Shown here: positions 32,267 to 41,689 of the stretch, one piece after another | How positions within the stretch are numbered: position 1 is the stretch's first letter | Layout of the letters: each line of letters starts with the position of its first letter | Assembly: GCF_963676815.1 (NCBI RefSeq) | Contig: NZ_OY781365.1 | Location: 3,816,501 to 3,880,500, forward strand | Direction of reading: 5' to 3' | DNA length: 64,000 nucleotides | Source of the DNA: an uncultured Draconibacterium sp. | Lineage (GTDB): Bacteria > Bacteroidota > Bacteroidia > Bacteroidales > Prolixibacteraceae | Notes under the pieces: model-generated | What the model saw: the letters and a program-made list of their open reading frames with translations, nothing else | Told to the model about the DNA's origin: nothing | Databases searched by the model: none | Program-made: the position numbers and the translations under genes

Positions 32267-35209
32267 ATGGACCAATTTGAATTTATAATAGCTTTAACCG
32301 AGCACCGTTATTTGGGGCTGGTTTTTCAGCCTTTTTTAATTGAAAAGAAAGAGCGGTTTTACACAGTAGTCCGACTTGTAAAACCACACGATTTGAATGA
32401 CCCGGAATATACGTTTAAACCCTACGAGAAAGAACTGGTTCTGTTAATTGAAAAATACAGCGATGAGGTTTTAACCAGGAAATTTTCGCGTGCAGGTAGT
32501 GTGTCCGATTTTTTTGCGTCGTTACGACCCGGTTATTTCGAAAAACAAGTAACACCTTTTATCGAAAAATGTATGATGGAGGTGTGTTCCATATTAATGC
32601 TCAGTCCTGTGCGTTTATTCCGAAAAGAGGCAAAATATTCGAACCTTTACGATGAAGATGAACTAAAAGTTCCGCCGTTTTTTGCCCGGCCTGAATTTGA
32701 GTTTGAGCGCACCGAAAGCCAAACCCGATATAAACTACATATTTTTTTGGATGAAAATGAGATGCTTTTATCAGCGCGATCGGTTGAAGTGGTAACCAAC
32801 GACCCGTGTTTGTTGATCTACCGCGACCAGTTGGTGGCATTTGAAAAGCTGAATGCCAAAAAACTGATGCCTTTTTTTGAGAAAGATTATGTTACGGTGC
32901 CCAATACAATTGAAGACAAGTATTACAATGGTTTTGTATTGAACACTGTTCGTGATTACGATGTGAAAGCGAAAGGGTTTGAGGTTGTTCAGGCTTCAAC
33001 AGGGAAAAAGGCAGTGTTGTCGCTCGAAAATAATTTGCAGTACCGGCCGTGTTTAGTGCTGAATTTTGAATATGGAGATGAGAATTTTCTACCTGATTCG
33101 GCCCGCGAAATTGCAGTCAGTGTCAAAAAACAAAACAACTCGTTTATTTATTACAAAACAACGCGCGACTTTAAGTGGGAGAAAACGATTTTAAAAACCA
33201 TTAAAAAGACCGGGTTGGTAGAAGATAACGGATCGTATACTTTAAAAGGAGTTTCGCTTCTGGAACCACAGAATGCCCTATACTTTTTTGTTAACCGGTT
33301 AAACGATAAAAAGCCTGACTTGGAAGAAAAGGGCATTGTGGTAAAGCAACAGCAACTGGAAAAGAAGTTTTATACCGGCAGCCAAAAACTGGAATTAAAA
33401 ACGCAAACAAAAGGTGATTGGTTTGATGTTTATGCAGTAGTTAAGTTCGGCGAATTCAGCATCCCTTTTATTCAGCTAAAAAAATACATTTTAAACGACA
33501 TTCGCGAGTTTGAGCTTCCAAATGGTGAAGTTGCTGTATTGCCCGAAGAATGGTTTGCCCGTTACAAGGGACTTTTGCCTTTTGGTAAACAACAGGGCGA
33601 ACACATTAAATTTGAAAAACACCATTTTACCTTGCTGCAAAATTCCATTCAGGAAGTTGATAAGGAGGTAAAACAAAAATACGAGAAGCTGGTAAATGCC
33701 GAAAAAGAAAGCCCGGTGTTGCCTTCTAACTTAAAAGCTAAACTGCGAAATTACCAGGAAGAAGGTTTTAACTGGATGTATGGTTTGTACCGTAACGGTT
33801 TGGGCGGTTGCCTGGCCGACGATATGGGCTTAGGAAAAACCTTGCAGACTCTTACGCTTTTGTTGAAATTAAAACGTTTGAAACAGGAAATAAAAATTCA
33901 CGATCCGGTTGATTCAAATGGGCAGCGCGATCTTTTTGCCGACGAAACAAAATCGGAAACGGTTGTACAACCGGCCAGTTTAATTGTTGTTCCAACATCG
34001 CTGGTGCACAACTGGAGTAATGAAATTAGGAAATTTACACCGGCACTAAAAGTGTATCAGCATGTGGGAACGCAGCGCAAAAAAGCTGAAGAACTGGGGA
34101 AAGTTGCCTCGTACTACGACATTATCATTACCACCTACGGAACGGTTCGTAACGATATTGACAAGTTGCGGGGCACTGAATTCTTTTACCTGATTTTGGA
34201 TGAAAGCCAGTCGATAAAAAATTCCAGCTCGAAAACCTACAAAGCGGTAATGGATATTAAAGTGCGCTACAAACTGGTAATTACCGGAACGCCCATTGAA
34301 AATTCGCTGTCGGATTTGTGGTCGCAAATGAATTTCCTGAATCCCGGAATGTTGGGGAACCTGGCATTTTTCCGTCGTACATTTATTACACCCATTGAAA
34401 AGCATGCCAACGAGGAGCAAATGGACAAACTGCAACTGATGATTCGTCCGTTTGTTTTGCGCCGTAAAAAAGTGGAGGTAGCTAAAGATCTTCCTCCGCT
34501 GATGGAAGAAGTGCGTGTTTGCCCGATGGTTGGCGAGCAACAAAAACTATACGAGCAAGAGAAATCGGTAATCCGAAATACCATTTTATCAACCATTGAG
34601 AAGGAGGGACTAAAAAAATCGCAGTTTGTGGTTTTGCAGGGCCTCACCAAATTACGTCAGTTGGCTAATCATCCATCGTTGGTTGATGATGATGCGTCAG
34701 AACGATCGGGTAAATTCGATGAGATCTTCCGGATGTTAAGCAACCTTGTTGCCGAGAAACATAAAGTACTGGTGTTTTCTTCGTTTGTAACTCACCTTGA
34801 ATTATTGGAAAGCAAAATCGAGGAAGAAAAGTGGAAATACAGCAAATTAACCGGGCAAACCACAAAACGCGAAAAAGTAATTAAAGCTTTTCAGGAAGAT
34901 GAGGAGAACCGCATATTTCTGATTTCGTTAAAAGCCGGTGGAGTAGGGCTTAACCTTACCGAGGCCGACTATGTTTTTATTATTGATCCGTGGTGGAATC
35001 CGGCAGCCGAAAACCAGGCTATCAATCGTGCTCACCGCATTGGGCAAGATAAGCATGTTTTTGTGTATCGTTTTATTACCGAGAATTCGATTGAGGAGAA
35101 AATACAAAAACTGAAAGACCGAAAAAGCTCGCTGGCCGATAAGTTTATCAATTCCAACAACCCGTTTGAGCAGGTTACGCAGGAGGAAATTGTGGAGTTG
35201 TTTAATTAG
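32267..35209 (+). CDS. SNF2/RapA-family DEAD/DEAH ATPase
   Basis: 980 residues. The N-terminal ~480 residues are a bacterial SNF2-associated region. The ATPase core has Walker A DDMGLGKT (~515-522), PTSLVHNW (motif Ia), the DEAH-like DESQS (~645), TGTPIENSLSDLWSQ, and the helicase C domain with LKAGGVGLNLTEADYVFI and QAINRAHRIGQ (~905-960). This order defines SNF2 translocases that remodel protein-DNA complexes, in bacteria often linked to RNA polymerase recycling or genome defence. It stands alone with its own promoter. Nothing nearby suggests a defence operon. Confidence 0.92.
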   Translation: MDQFEFIIALTEHRYLGLVFQPFLIEKKERFYTVVRLVKPHDLNDPEYTFKPYEKELVLLIEKYSDEVLTRKFSRAGSVSDFFASLRPGYFEKQVTPFIEKCMMEVCSILMLSPVRLFRKEAKYSNLYDEDELKVPPFFARPEFEFERTESQTRYKLHIFLDENEMLLSARSVEVVTNDPCLLIYRDQLVAFEKLNAKKLMPFFEKDYVTVPNTIEDKYYNGFVLNTVRDYDVKAKGFEVVQASTGKKAVLSLENNLQYRPCLVLNFEYGDENFLPDSAREIAVSVKKQNNSFIYYKTTRDFKWEKTILKTIKKTGLVEDNGSYTLKGVSLLEPQNALYFFVNRLNDKKPDLEEKGIVVKQQQLEKKFYTGSQKLELKTQTKGDWFDVYAVVKFGEFSIPFIQLKKYILNDIREFELPNGEVAVLPEEWFARYKGLLPFGKQQGEHIKFEKHHFTLLQNSIQEVDKEVKQKYEKLVNAEKESPVLPSNLKAKLRNYQEEGFNWMYGLYRNGLGGCLADDMGLGKTLQTLTLLLKLKRLKQEIKIHDPVDSNGQRDLFADETKSETVVQPASLIVVPTSLVHNWSNEIRKFTPALKVYQHVGTQRKKAEELGKVASYYDIIITTYGTVRNDIDKLRGTEFFYLILDESQSIKNSSSKTYKAVMDIKVRYKLVITGTPIENSLSDLWSQMNFLNPGMLGNLAFFRRTFITPIEKHANEEQMDKLQLMIRPFVLRRKKVEVAKDLPPLMEEVRVCPMVGEQQKLYEQEKSVIRNTILSTIEKEGLKKSQFVVLQGLTKLRQLANHPSLVDDDASERSGKFDEIFRMLSNLVAEKHKVLVFSSFVTHLELLESKIEEEKWKYSKLTGQTTKREKVIKAFQEDEENRIFLISLKAGGVGLNLTEADYVFIIDPWWNPAAENQAINRAHRIGQDKHVFVYRFITENSIEEKIQKLKDRKSSLADKFINSNNPFEQVTQEEIVELFN

Positions 35210-35255
35210 TAGTAGGGCAAGAGTGAAAAGTAAAAAATCAAAAGGAATTGCAAAG

Positions 35256-35287
35256 GATTGAATAAGAGATTGATGCAGATTGAAAAA
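35256..35287 (+). repeat. short GATTGA repeat cluster, copy 1
   Basis: Three spaced GATTGA words (GATTGAATAAGAGATTGATG and on) in an intergenic gap. Similar clusters occur inverted at 46684-46711 and 54775-54813, so this is a dispersed short repeat. Confidence 0.5.
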
Positions 35288-35344
35288 CGCCCGCTACTTG
35301 CAGCTTGAAACCTATTTTTTAGATCAATCTATATCAACATTAAA

Positions 35345-36085
35345 TTACCGCTTTTTATTCCGAACGTACATCAATTTGTATTTTCCCTGGCTTTCGCGCT
35401 GGTCAATTTCAAATTTTCCGGTGGAGTCAATCAGTGGGGTAAGTTTTTCGAAGCCGTAGTTTCTGGAGTCGAAATTAGGTTGTTTCTTTTGCAGCAAACT
35501 ACCTACATCGCCTAAGAAAGCCCAGCCGTCTTCATCGGCCAGGTCCGATATTGTTTTCGATATTAAACGGATAACTTTTGGTGTAACCTTATCAACACCT
35601 CCTTTTTTACCCGTTTTTCCTGCAGTAGAACTTTCGTTTTCTTTCGAGCGGCTTTTTAAAATTTCTATATAAATAAAACGGTCGCACGAAACAATAAATG
35701 GTTCGGGAGTTTTTTTCTCGCCAATACCAATAACGTGCATTCCTGCTTCGCGTAAACGGGTGGCCAGGCGGGTAAAATCGCTGTCGCTCGACACCAAACA
35801 AAATCCATCTACCTTTTCGCTGTAAAGAATATCCATGGCATCAATAATCATGGCTGAATCGGTGGCGTTTTTGCCAATGGTGTATCCGTATTGCTGGATA
35901 GGATTAATGGCATTGTCGAGCAACAGATTCTTCCATTTATTTAAGCCGGGTCTGGTCCAGTCGCCATAAATGCGTTTAATGGTAGGATTACCGTATTTGG
36001 CAATTTCTTCCATCATCTCTTTTACGTATGCCGATGGAATATTATCGCCATCAATAAGTACCGCTAACTTTAAATCTTTTGCCAT
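35345..36085 (-). CDS. NYN-domain (PIN-like) ribonuclease-type protein with OST-HTH/LOTUS domain
   Basis: 246 residues. NYN domain at ~1-150: AVLIDGDNIPSAYVKEMMEE, YGDWTRPGLNKWK, TDSAMIIDAMDIL and LVSSDSDFTRLATRLREAGM supply the acidic catalytic residues. A basic linker (~150-165) joins a C-terminal OST-HTH/LOTUS domain (~170-245, with GWAFLGDVGSLLQKKQPNFDSRNYGFEKLTPLI). This combination suggests an RNA-cutting enzyme guided by RNA binding. It is divergently placed from the SNF2 gene's end and followed by a cold-shock gene in the same orientation on the other side. Confidence 0.9.
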   Translation of the reverse strand: MAKDLKLAVLIDGDNIPSAYVKEMMEEIAKYGNPTIKRIYGDWTRPGLNKWKNLLLDNAINPIQQYGYTIGKNATDSAMIIDAMDILYSEKVDGFCLVSSDSDFTRLATRLREAGMHVIGIGEKKTPEPFIVSCDRFIYIEILKSRSKENESSTAGKTGKKGGVDKVTPKVIRLISKTISDLADEDGWAFLGDVGSLLQKKQPNFDSRNYGFEKLTPLIDSTGKFEIDQRESQGKYKLMYVRNKKR

Positions 36086-36130
36086 CCTGTAACTGTTTTG
36101 GTATTAAGTTACCCGGTTTTGTATAACAGG

Positions 36131-36583
36131 TTAATCCGACAGTTTTACATTCATTGCAGCCGGTCCTTTTGGTCCTTGACCCTCTTCGTAGGTTACGCGG
36201 TTGCCTTCTTTAATGGTGCCTTCTACTTCGTTTATATGAACAAAAATATTTTGGTTGTTCGCCAGATTGCGAATAAAACCATAACCTTTCTGGTCGTTGA
36301 AAAAGGTTACTACACCTTGTTTTTCTTTTGATTCTGCTTCGCCGTAACCACCTTTTGGCACACTAACATCAATATCTTCAACGTTAATTTCTTCTTTTTG
36401 TGTTTCGTCTGGCGGAGTATCGGTAATGTTACCAAATTCATCAACGTATGCAATCATATCATCCAATCCCGAATTGGTATCGGATTCTTTTCTTGCCTGT
36501 CTCCTGGCAGCTTTTTCTTTTCTCTTTTTTTCCTGTTTTTTTCGTACTTCTTTTTTACCAAATGTTTCTTTCGATCTTCCCAT
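36131..36583 (-). CDS. cold-shock-domain protein with basic N-terminal extension
   Basis: 150 residues. The C-terminal ~65 residues are a cold-shock domain: GVVTFFNDQKGYGFIRN (RNP1 KGYGFI) and NIFVHINEVEG (RNP2). The first ~30 residues are very basic and Lys-rich (GKKEVRKKQEKKRKEK). Residues ~40-80 are acidic. Bacteroidota often have such extended CSPs, which bind RNA or single-stranded DNA. It is 45 bases from the NYN gene start region and co-oriented with it. Confidence 0.92.
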   Translation of the reverse strand: MGRSKETFGKKEVRKKQEKKRKEKAARRQARKESDTNSGLDDMIAYVDEFGNITDTPPDETQKEEINVEDIDVSVPKGGYGEAESKEKQGVVTFFNDQKGYGFIRNLANNQNIFVHINEVEGTIKEGNRVTYEEGQGPKGPAAMNVKLSD

Positions 36584-37179
36584 ATATGTTTTTAATAGTG
36601 ATTTTAGCTTACTGACCTCGAATTTAATAAATATTAGTAGCTATTTAAAAAGTTTTTAATGTTAAGAAATGAGATTTAAAGAAAAGTCAAATATCCTAAG
36701 GCGGGGAATAGGAGGTAGATCAATATTCTTAAACCTAAAATCTGAAGCAAAGGTACATTAATTTTAAATACTACATAAATTAGGTAAAACTGTTTGCCGG
36801 TAACCCTTATAATTTAATTTAAGTTTGGTTTTCTATTTCCTTCTTGTTTTACTGTGAAAGCAGACAAAAAGACCTTAAGTTCATAAAAATTTCAATGTGT
36901 AATTTTTACACAAAAATTCCTCCAAATCTAACCTTAATGTTAACTGCTTGATTTTTATGTTGTAAAGCAGGTGTAGCTTTCCGATTTTTTTTGACTGCCT
37001 ATAACTTATTCATATTTAAATATTTGTATATGTAAAAAGAAATATTTCTTTATTTAAACTTTCATATTGATGGTGAAAGTCATAAAAAACTATCAAATCG
37101 TAAGCTAAACGAATTTCTATCTAATAATGAAATATATATTTGCAAGCTTTAAAAATCAATTTAAACAAAAAATACAAAG
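36584..37179. other. intergenic region, ~600 bases
   Basis: AT-rich, between the divergent cold-shock and oad genes. Apart from the -7 motif at 37135-37142 I see no gene or clear hairpin. The long leader of the cold-shock gene may hold temperature-responsive RNA structure, but nothing is evident by eye. Confidence 0.45.
37135..37142 (+). promoter_or_regulatory. -7 promoter element of the oad operon
   Basis: TATATTTG matches the Bacteroidota -7 consensus exactly, 37 bases upstream of oadG. Confidence 0.55.
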
Positions 37180-37428
37180 ATGAACGAAGCTTTAAAATTA
37201 ATGCTAACGGGCATGAGTACCGTATTTTTTATCCTCATCATGGTAGTGGTTTTAGGTAACCTCATCATCCGAATAACCAACCGTTTTGCAGTTGCAACAG
37301 TAGAAAGCCCAACAGCTGCAAAGCCTGTACAGAGCCAGATTAGCGCATCGAAGCTGGCTGCTATGGTTTCGGCTGTTGAAATTACTACTAAAGGAAAAGG
37401 CAGAATTACATCGGTAGAAAAAATGTGA
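37180..37428 (+). CDS. oadG: oxaloacetate decarboxylase gamma subunit (OadG)
   Basis: 82 residues: a single N-terminal membrane helix (MLTGMSTVFFILIMVVVLGNLII) preceded by MNEALKL, then a polar linker and KLAAMVSAVEITTKGKGRITSVEKM. This is the OadG-type small subunit that anchors the carboxyltransferase to the Na+-pumping beta subunit. It is first gene of the oadGAB operon and 139 bases before oadA. Confidence 0.87.
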   Translation: MNEALKLMLTGMSTVFFILIMVVVLGNLIIRITNRFAVATVESPTAAKPVQSQISASKLAAMVSAVEITTKGKGRITSVEKM

Positions 37429-37567
37429 GATTAGTTAACGGATATCAACTTCCGACCTTTTCCATGGAGGCGATTCGAGAGACTAAACAGAATAGTGCAA
37501 ACGAAGGAAAAAAACGGCGACGAAGTAAAAGGTATCATTTTATCCAATAAACCAAAAATAAACAGAA

Positions 37568-39448
37568 ATGAAGAAGGAGATCAAATTTAGCTTGCTGTAT
37601 AGAGATATGTGGCAATCCTCAGGGAAATATGTTCCCAAAGTAGAACAACTGGAAAAAGTAGCACCCGCAATTATTGATATGGGATGTTTCGACAGGGTCG
37701 AGACTAACGGTGGTGGATTCGAGCAGATCAACCTTTTATTTGGCGAGAATCCAAACATTGCCAACCGCAGATGGACACAGCCATTTAACGATGCCGGTAT
37801 TCAAACACACATGTTAGAGCGTGCTTTGAATGGTATTCGCATGAGCCCGGTGCCTGCCGACGTTCGTAAGCTGATGTTTAAAGTAAAGAAGCTACAAGGA
37901 ACTGATATTGCACGTTCGTTCTGTGGATTGAACGATCCGCGCAACCTTGAAAACTCGATTAAGTTTGCCAAAGAAGGTGGAATGATTTCGCAGGCAGCGT
38001 TGAGTTTAACCATTTCGGAAGTGCACACGGTAGAATATTATACTAATCTGGCCAACACGCTAATTGAAATGGGTGCCGACGAGATTTGTGTAAAAGACAT
38101 GGCCGGTATCGGTCGTCCAGCATTTATCGGAAAAATCATTAAGAACATAAAAACTGCACATCCTAAAACTACTGTTCAGTACCACGGTCACTCTGGTCCG
38201 GGTTTCTCAATGGCAAGTATTTTAGAGGCTGCACGCGCCGGAGTTGATTATGTTGATGTTGCTATGGAACCACTGTCGTGGGGTACAGGACACGCCGATG
38301 TACTGGCCGTTCAGGGTATGTTAAAAGATGCCGGTTATGCAGTAAAAGAGGTGAACATGAAAGCTTACATGGAAGTTCGCGCGATGACCCAGGAGTTTAT
38401 CGACGATTTCCTGGGCTACTACATCAACCCTAAAAACCGTCACATGAACTCGTTGTTGATCGGTTCAGGTCTTCCGGGCGGAATGATGGGTAGTTTGATG
38501 GCCGACCTGGGGAACAACCTCGAGAGCCTGAACAAATGGCTTACAAAACGCAATAAACCAACCTTAACTCAGGACGATCTGTTGATTAAACTGTTTGAAG
38601 AGGTAGAATATATCTGGCCTAAATTAGGTTACCCACCGCTGGTAACTCCATTTAGTCAGTACGTTAAAAACCTGGCACTGATGAACGTGTTGCAGGTAAT
38701 TAAAGGCCGCGAGCGCTGGAGTATGATCGCAGATAACATTTGGGATATGATCATCGGTAAATCAGGAAAACTTCCTGGAGAATTGGCTCCGGAAATTAAA
38801 GAGCTGGCCAAAGAAAAAGGAAAAGAATTCTTTACAGGTGTTCCGCAAGAGCAGTATCCTGATAACCTGGATGTTTACAAAAAAGAAATGGACGACAATG
38901 GTTGGGATTATGGTCAGGACGACGAAGAGTTGTTCGAGCTGGCTATGCACCCTGAGCAATACCGTGCTTACAAATCGGGTAAAGCAAAAGCCGATTTTGA
39001 AGCCGACCTTGCTGAGAAGAAAGCTGCTGCTGAGCCAAAACCTGAAGTAGTGGAAGTTCCTGCAGGCGCATTCGAGCCAAAATCGATGGTAATTGATGTA
39101 AACGGCGAGAAATTTAAAGTAGGCGTTAGTTACGACGGCGCTGAAGCTGCTCCGGTAGCTGCAAGTTCTGCTGCTCCGGCAAAAGAAGAAGCTGCACCGG
39201 CAGTTAACGGTAGCGTGGCATCGGAAGTTATTGCTCCTTTGGAAGGAAAATTCATGTTAACAAAAGATACATCGGAAACCGCGCTTAAAGTTGGCGACAC
39301 CGTTAAAGAAGGCGATTTGGTTTGTTACATCGAATCGATGAAAACCTATAACGCTATTGTTGCTGAGAGCGATGGTACGGTAAGCGCCATTTTAAAAGCC
39401 AATGGCGACAGCGTGGATGAGGACGATGTTTTGATACAACTGTCATAA
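37568..39448 (+). CDS. oadA: oxaloacetate decarboxylase alpha subunit with fused biotinyl domain
   Basis: 626 residues. The carboxyltransferase domain covers ~1-460: LLYRDMWQSSGKYVPK, the metal site region DMAGIGRPAF and QYHGHSGPGFS. A linker rich in Ala/Pro/Glu (~485-550) leads to the biotinyl domain (~555-626) with biotin-accepting Lys592 in IESMKTYNA. The residue after MK is Thr instead of the usual Met/Leu. It transfers CO2 from oxaloacetate (or a similar acid) to biotin. The neighbours oadG and oadB complete a Na+-pumping decarboxylase. Confidence 0.92.
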   Translation: MKKEIKFSLLYRDMWQSSGKYVPKVEQLEKVAPAIIDMGCFDRVETNGGGFEQINLLFGENPNIANRRWTQPFNDAGIQTHMLERALNGIRMSPVPADVRKLMFKVKKLQGTDIARSFCGLNDPRNLENSIKFAKEGGMISQAALSLTISEVHTVEYYTNLANTLIEMGADEICVKDMAGIGRPAFIGKIIKNIKTAHPKTTVQYHGHSGPGFSMASILEAARAGVDYVDVAMEPLSWGTGHADVLAVQGMLKDAGYAVKEVNMKAYMEVRAMTQEFIDDFLGYYINPKNRHMNSLLIGSGLPGGMMGSLMADLGNNLESLNKWLTKRNKPTLTQDDLLIKLFEEVEYIWPKLGYPPLVTPFSQYVKNLALMNVLQVIKGRERWSMIADNIWDMIIGKSGKLPGELAPEIKELAKEKGKEFFTGVPQEQYPDNLDVYKKEMDDNGWDYGQDDEELFELAMHPEQYRAYKSGKAKADFEADLAEKKAAAEPKPEVVEVPAGAFEPKSMVIDVNGEKFKVGVSYDGAEAAPVAASSAAPAKEEAAPAVNGSVASEVIAPLEGKFMLTKDTSETALKVGDTVKEGDLVCYIESMKTYNAIVAESDGTVSAILKANGDSVDEDDVLIQLS

Positions 39449-39457
39449 ATCGGTTTT

Positions 39458-40663
39458 ATGGATATTTTATCAGAACTGTTTAACATGACCGCGCTTGGCG
39501 AGATCACCTATCAGACACTGATCATGTGGGCGATTTCGTTTGTGCTGCTTTATCTTGGGATAAAGAAAGGGTATGAGCCGCTGTTGCTTATACCGATAGC
39601 ATTTGGTGTGTTGCTGGCCAACTTTCCGGGGGGACAAATGGGAGTTGTAAACCCCGAGTTGATTGAGCTGGAAGGACACCGCTATATGAACCTGTTTGAA
39701 ATTGCGCACGATTACGGGATTATGAATTACCTGTATTATTCGCTGATTAAAACCGGCTTGCTGCCTCCTGTAATTTTTATGGGGGTTGGCGTGCTTACCG
39801 ATTTTGGTCCGATGTTGCGTAACCTGAAACTGGCATTGTTTGGCGCCGCTGCACAGATTGGTATTTTCGCCATCTTGCTGGGAGCCATTGCTGTTGGTTT
39901 TACGCCTAAAGAAGCTGCATCGCTGGGTATTATTGGTGGTGCCGATGGCCCAACCGCTATTTACACTACCATTAAACTGGCTCCGCACCTGCTTGGCCCT
40001 ATTGCTATTGCTGCATATTCGTACATGGCCTTGGTACCTGTAATTATTCCACTTATAGCAAAGTTGTTTATCTCTAAAAAGGAGTTTACAATCAACATGA
40101 AACAAATGGAAAAACAGTACCCGTCTAAATATGAGATCAAGAACATGAAAGCTGCCAAAATTATTTTCCCTATTGCTTTGGGAACACTGGCTGCTGTTCT
40201 GGTTCCGTCGTCGGTGCCGCTGTTGGGAATGTTGTTGTTTGGTAACCTGATAAAGGAAGTTGGTTCGTCGACAAGCCGTTTGGCCGATGCCGCGCAAGGA
40301 CCAATTATGAACACCGCAACCATTTTTCTTGGGCTTACTGTTGGAGCAACTATGACTGCTGAGGTTTTCCTTTCTGCAAAAACACTGGGTATTGTAGTAG
40401 GAGGTTTTGTGGCCTTCGCTATATCGATTGCCGGTGGTATTTTTGCGGTAAAACTGGTAAATACTTTCAGCAAGAAAAAGATCAATCCGCTTATTGGTGC
40501 AACCGGACTGAGTGCCGTGCCAATGGCATCGCGTGTGGCTAACGAGCTGGCACTGAAATACGACAAAAAGAACCACATTTTACAGTACTGTATGGCCAGT
40601 AACATTTCGGGTGTAATTGGCTCGGCAGTTGCTGCGGGTGTTCTTATTTCGTTCTTAATGTAG
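39458..40663 (+). CDS. oadB: Na+-transporting oxaloacetate decarboxylase beta subunit
   Basis: 401 residues with about 11 membrane helices. OadB/GcdB signatures are GVGVLTDFGPMLRNLKLALFGAAAQIGIF, LGIIGGADGPTAIYTT (in part), and the C-terminal GLSAVPMASRVANELALKYD with HILQYCMASNISGVIGSA. It couples decarboxylation of carboxybiotin to Na+ export. It starts nine bases after oadA and is followed by a terminator. A 368-residue frame on the opposite strand is a shadow of this gene. Confidence 0.95.
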   Translation: MDILSELFNMTALGEITYQTLIMWAISFVLLYLGIKKGYEPLLLIPIAFGVLLANFPGGQMGVVNPELIELEGHRYMNLFEIAHDYGIMNYLYYSLIKTGLLPPVIFMGVGVLTDFGPMLRNLKLALFGAAAQIGIFAILLGAIAVGFTPKEAASLGIIGGADGPTAIYTTIKLAPHLLGPIAIAAYSYMALVPVIIPLIAKLFISKKEFTINMKQMEKQYPSKYEIKNMKAAKIIFPIALGTLAAVLVPSSVPLLGMLLFGNLIKEVGSSTSRLADAAQGPIMNTATIFLGLTVGATMTAEVFLSAKTLGIVVGGFVAFAISIAGGIFAVKLVNTFSKKKINPLIGATGLSAVPMASRVANELALKYDKKNHILQYCMASNISGVIGSAVAAGVLISFLM

Positions 40664-40703
40664 ACTTTACCAATACATTAGTTATAATATAGAATTTGAT
40701 ATT

Positions 40704-40733
40704 AGGGGAGGCCGCAAGGTTTCCCCTTTTTTT
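40704..40733 (+). terminator. terminator of the oad operon
   Basis: AGGGGAggCC-GCAA-GGttTCCCCT forms a GC-rich stem with a tetraloop, followed by a T run (40728-40733), 40 bases after oadB. Confidence 0.85.
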
Positions 40734-40865
40734 GTGCGCATTCAGCAGGTGACTTTAAGTTGCCTACTGAATCTGTTTAATATTCAATTGCCTTTCGTAT
40801 TAAATTTTTATTTTTAAGCAAAAGGAACGCATAACTAAATTTGATAGAAAAGGAGACATTATTTT

Positions 40866-41624
40866 ATGAACAGCAAACTTATTGAAGCACTAAAACTGCA
40901 AATGCAACCGGTGGCCATACTATTGACTGACGATAAACCGGAAGACGGATTACATTTTAAAGAAGGAAATATGTTCGGTTGTGTTGCTTCGATGTTAGTA
41001 GCGTCGAGTAAAAAAAGCCGACCTGCCTATTTCGATCGAAAAACCTTTGGCTGTCCGGGTGGAGGTGTTGGCCTGGGATTTGGCAATGCCTACGGACAAT
41101 TTCCAATCGAATGCCTTCTTTCTACCGGGAATAAGGAAATGGCAGCAATGATGGGAAGTAATGGCGGTATGATGGAAGAAGGTGAACGTTTTTACAAGAA
41201 TCCGGAAAAGGCACAAAAATGGGTCGATTCGCTGCCGATTACCGAGGTGCCGACGAAATATGTGGTATTTAAACCCTGGGAAACGGTTACCGAAGAGGAC
41301 GAGCCGGAGATGCTCGTGTTTTTTGTAAATGCCGATCAGTTATCTGCTCTGGTAGTTATGGCCGACTATAACCGCGGAACCAACCAAAGTGTAACAGCTC
41401 CTTTTGGTGCAGCCTGTCAATCCATACTTTTTGGGCTAGAAGAAGTGAAGAAAGAAAATCCACGCAGCATAATCGGTTTTTTTGATATTTCAAAACGTTC
41501 CATTGTCGAGAGAGAGACATTGACATTCACCGTTCCATTTGGCATGTTCAAAGAAATGGAAAGCCATGTAGACGGCAGTTTCCTGCAAATGCACATGTGG
41601 GAAAAAATTCAGGAGCGGCAGTAA
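40866..41624 (+). CDS. DUF169-family protein
   Basis: 252 residues, cytoplasmic. The family motif region MFGCVASMLVASSKKSRPAYFDRKTFGCPGGGVGLGFG is given in part. Conserved Cys residues (FGCVAS, FGCPGG) suggest a metal or cluster ligand. Later TAPFGAACQSILFG and FFDISKRS are typical of DUF169. These proteins are frequent in anaerobes and of unknown function. It is a single gene 200 bases after the oad terminator. Codon use matches its neighbours. Confidence 0.85.
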   Translation: MNSKLIEALKLQMQPVAILLTDDKPEDGLHFKEGNMFGCVASMLVASSKKSRPAYFDRKTFGCPGGGVGLGFGNAYGQFPIECLLSTGNKEMAAMMGSNGGMMEEGERFYKNPEKAQKWVDSLPITEVPTKYVVFKPWETVTEEDEPEMLVFFVNADQLSALVVMADYNRGTNQSVTAPFGAACQSILFGLEEVKKENPRSIIGFFDISKRSIVERETLTFTVPFGMFKEMESHVDGSFLQMHMWEKIQERQ

Positions 41625-41689
41625 GAAAAGAGTATAAAGTAAGGCTTGATAATATTTTTTACGAATGGAAAGGAAAAGTAAGAATTCGC

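Noticed and set aside
32267..36583. SNF2 helicase, NYN protein and cold-shock gene as a defence island
   Set aside because: Orientation and spacing do not form an operon and no partner genes of known SNF2-containing defence systems are present.
37464..37550. 28-codon frame (MEAIRETKQNSANEGKKRRR...) between oadG and oadA
   Set aside because: It is short, highly basic and has no clear ribosome-binding or fold features; more likely leader sequence of oadA.
39470..40576. 368-codon open frame antisense to oadB
   Set aside because: It is Gln/Asn/Arg-rich and lacks any fold signature; it mirrors the codon pattern of the very clear oadB gene on the other strand.
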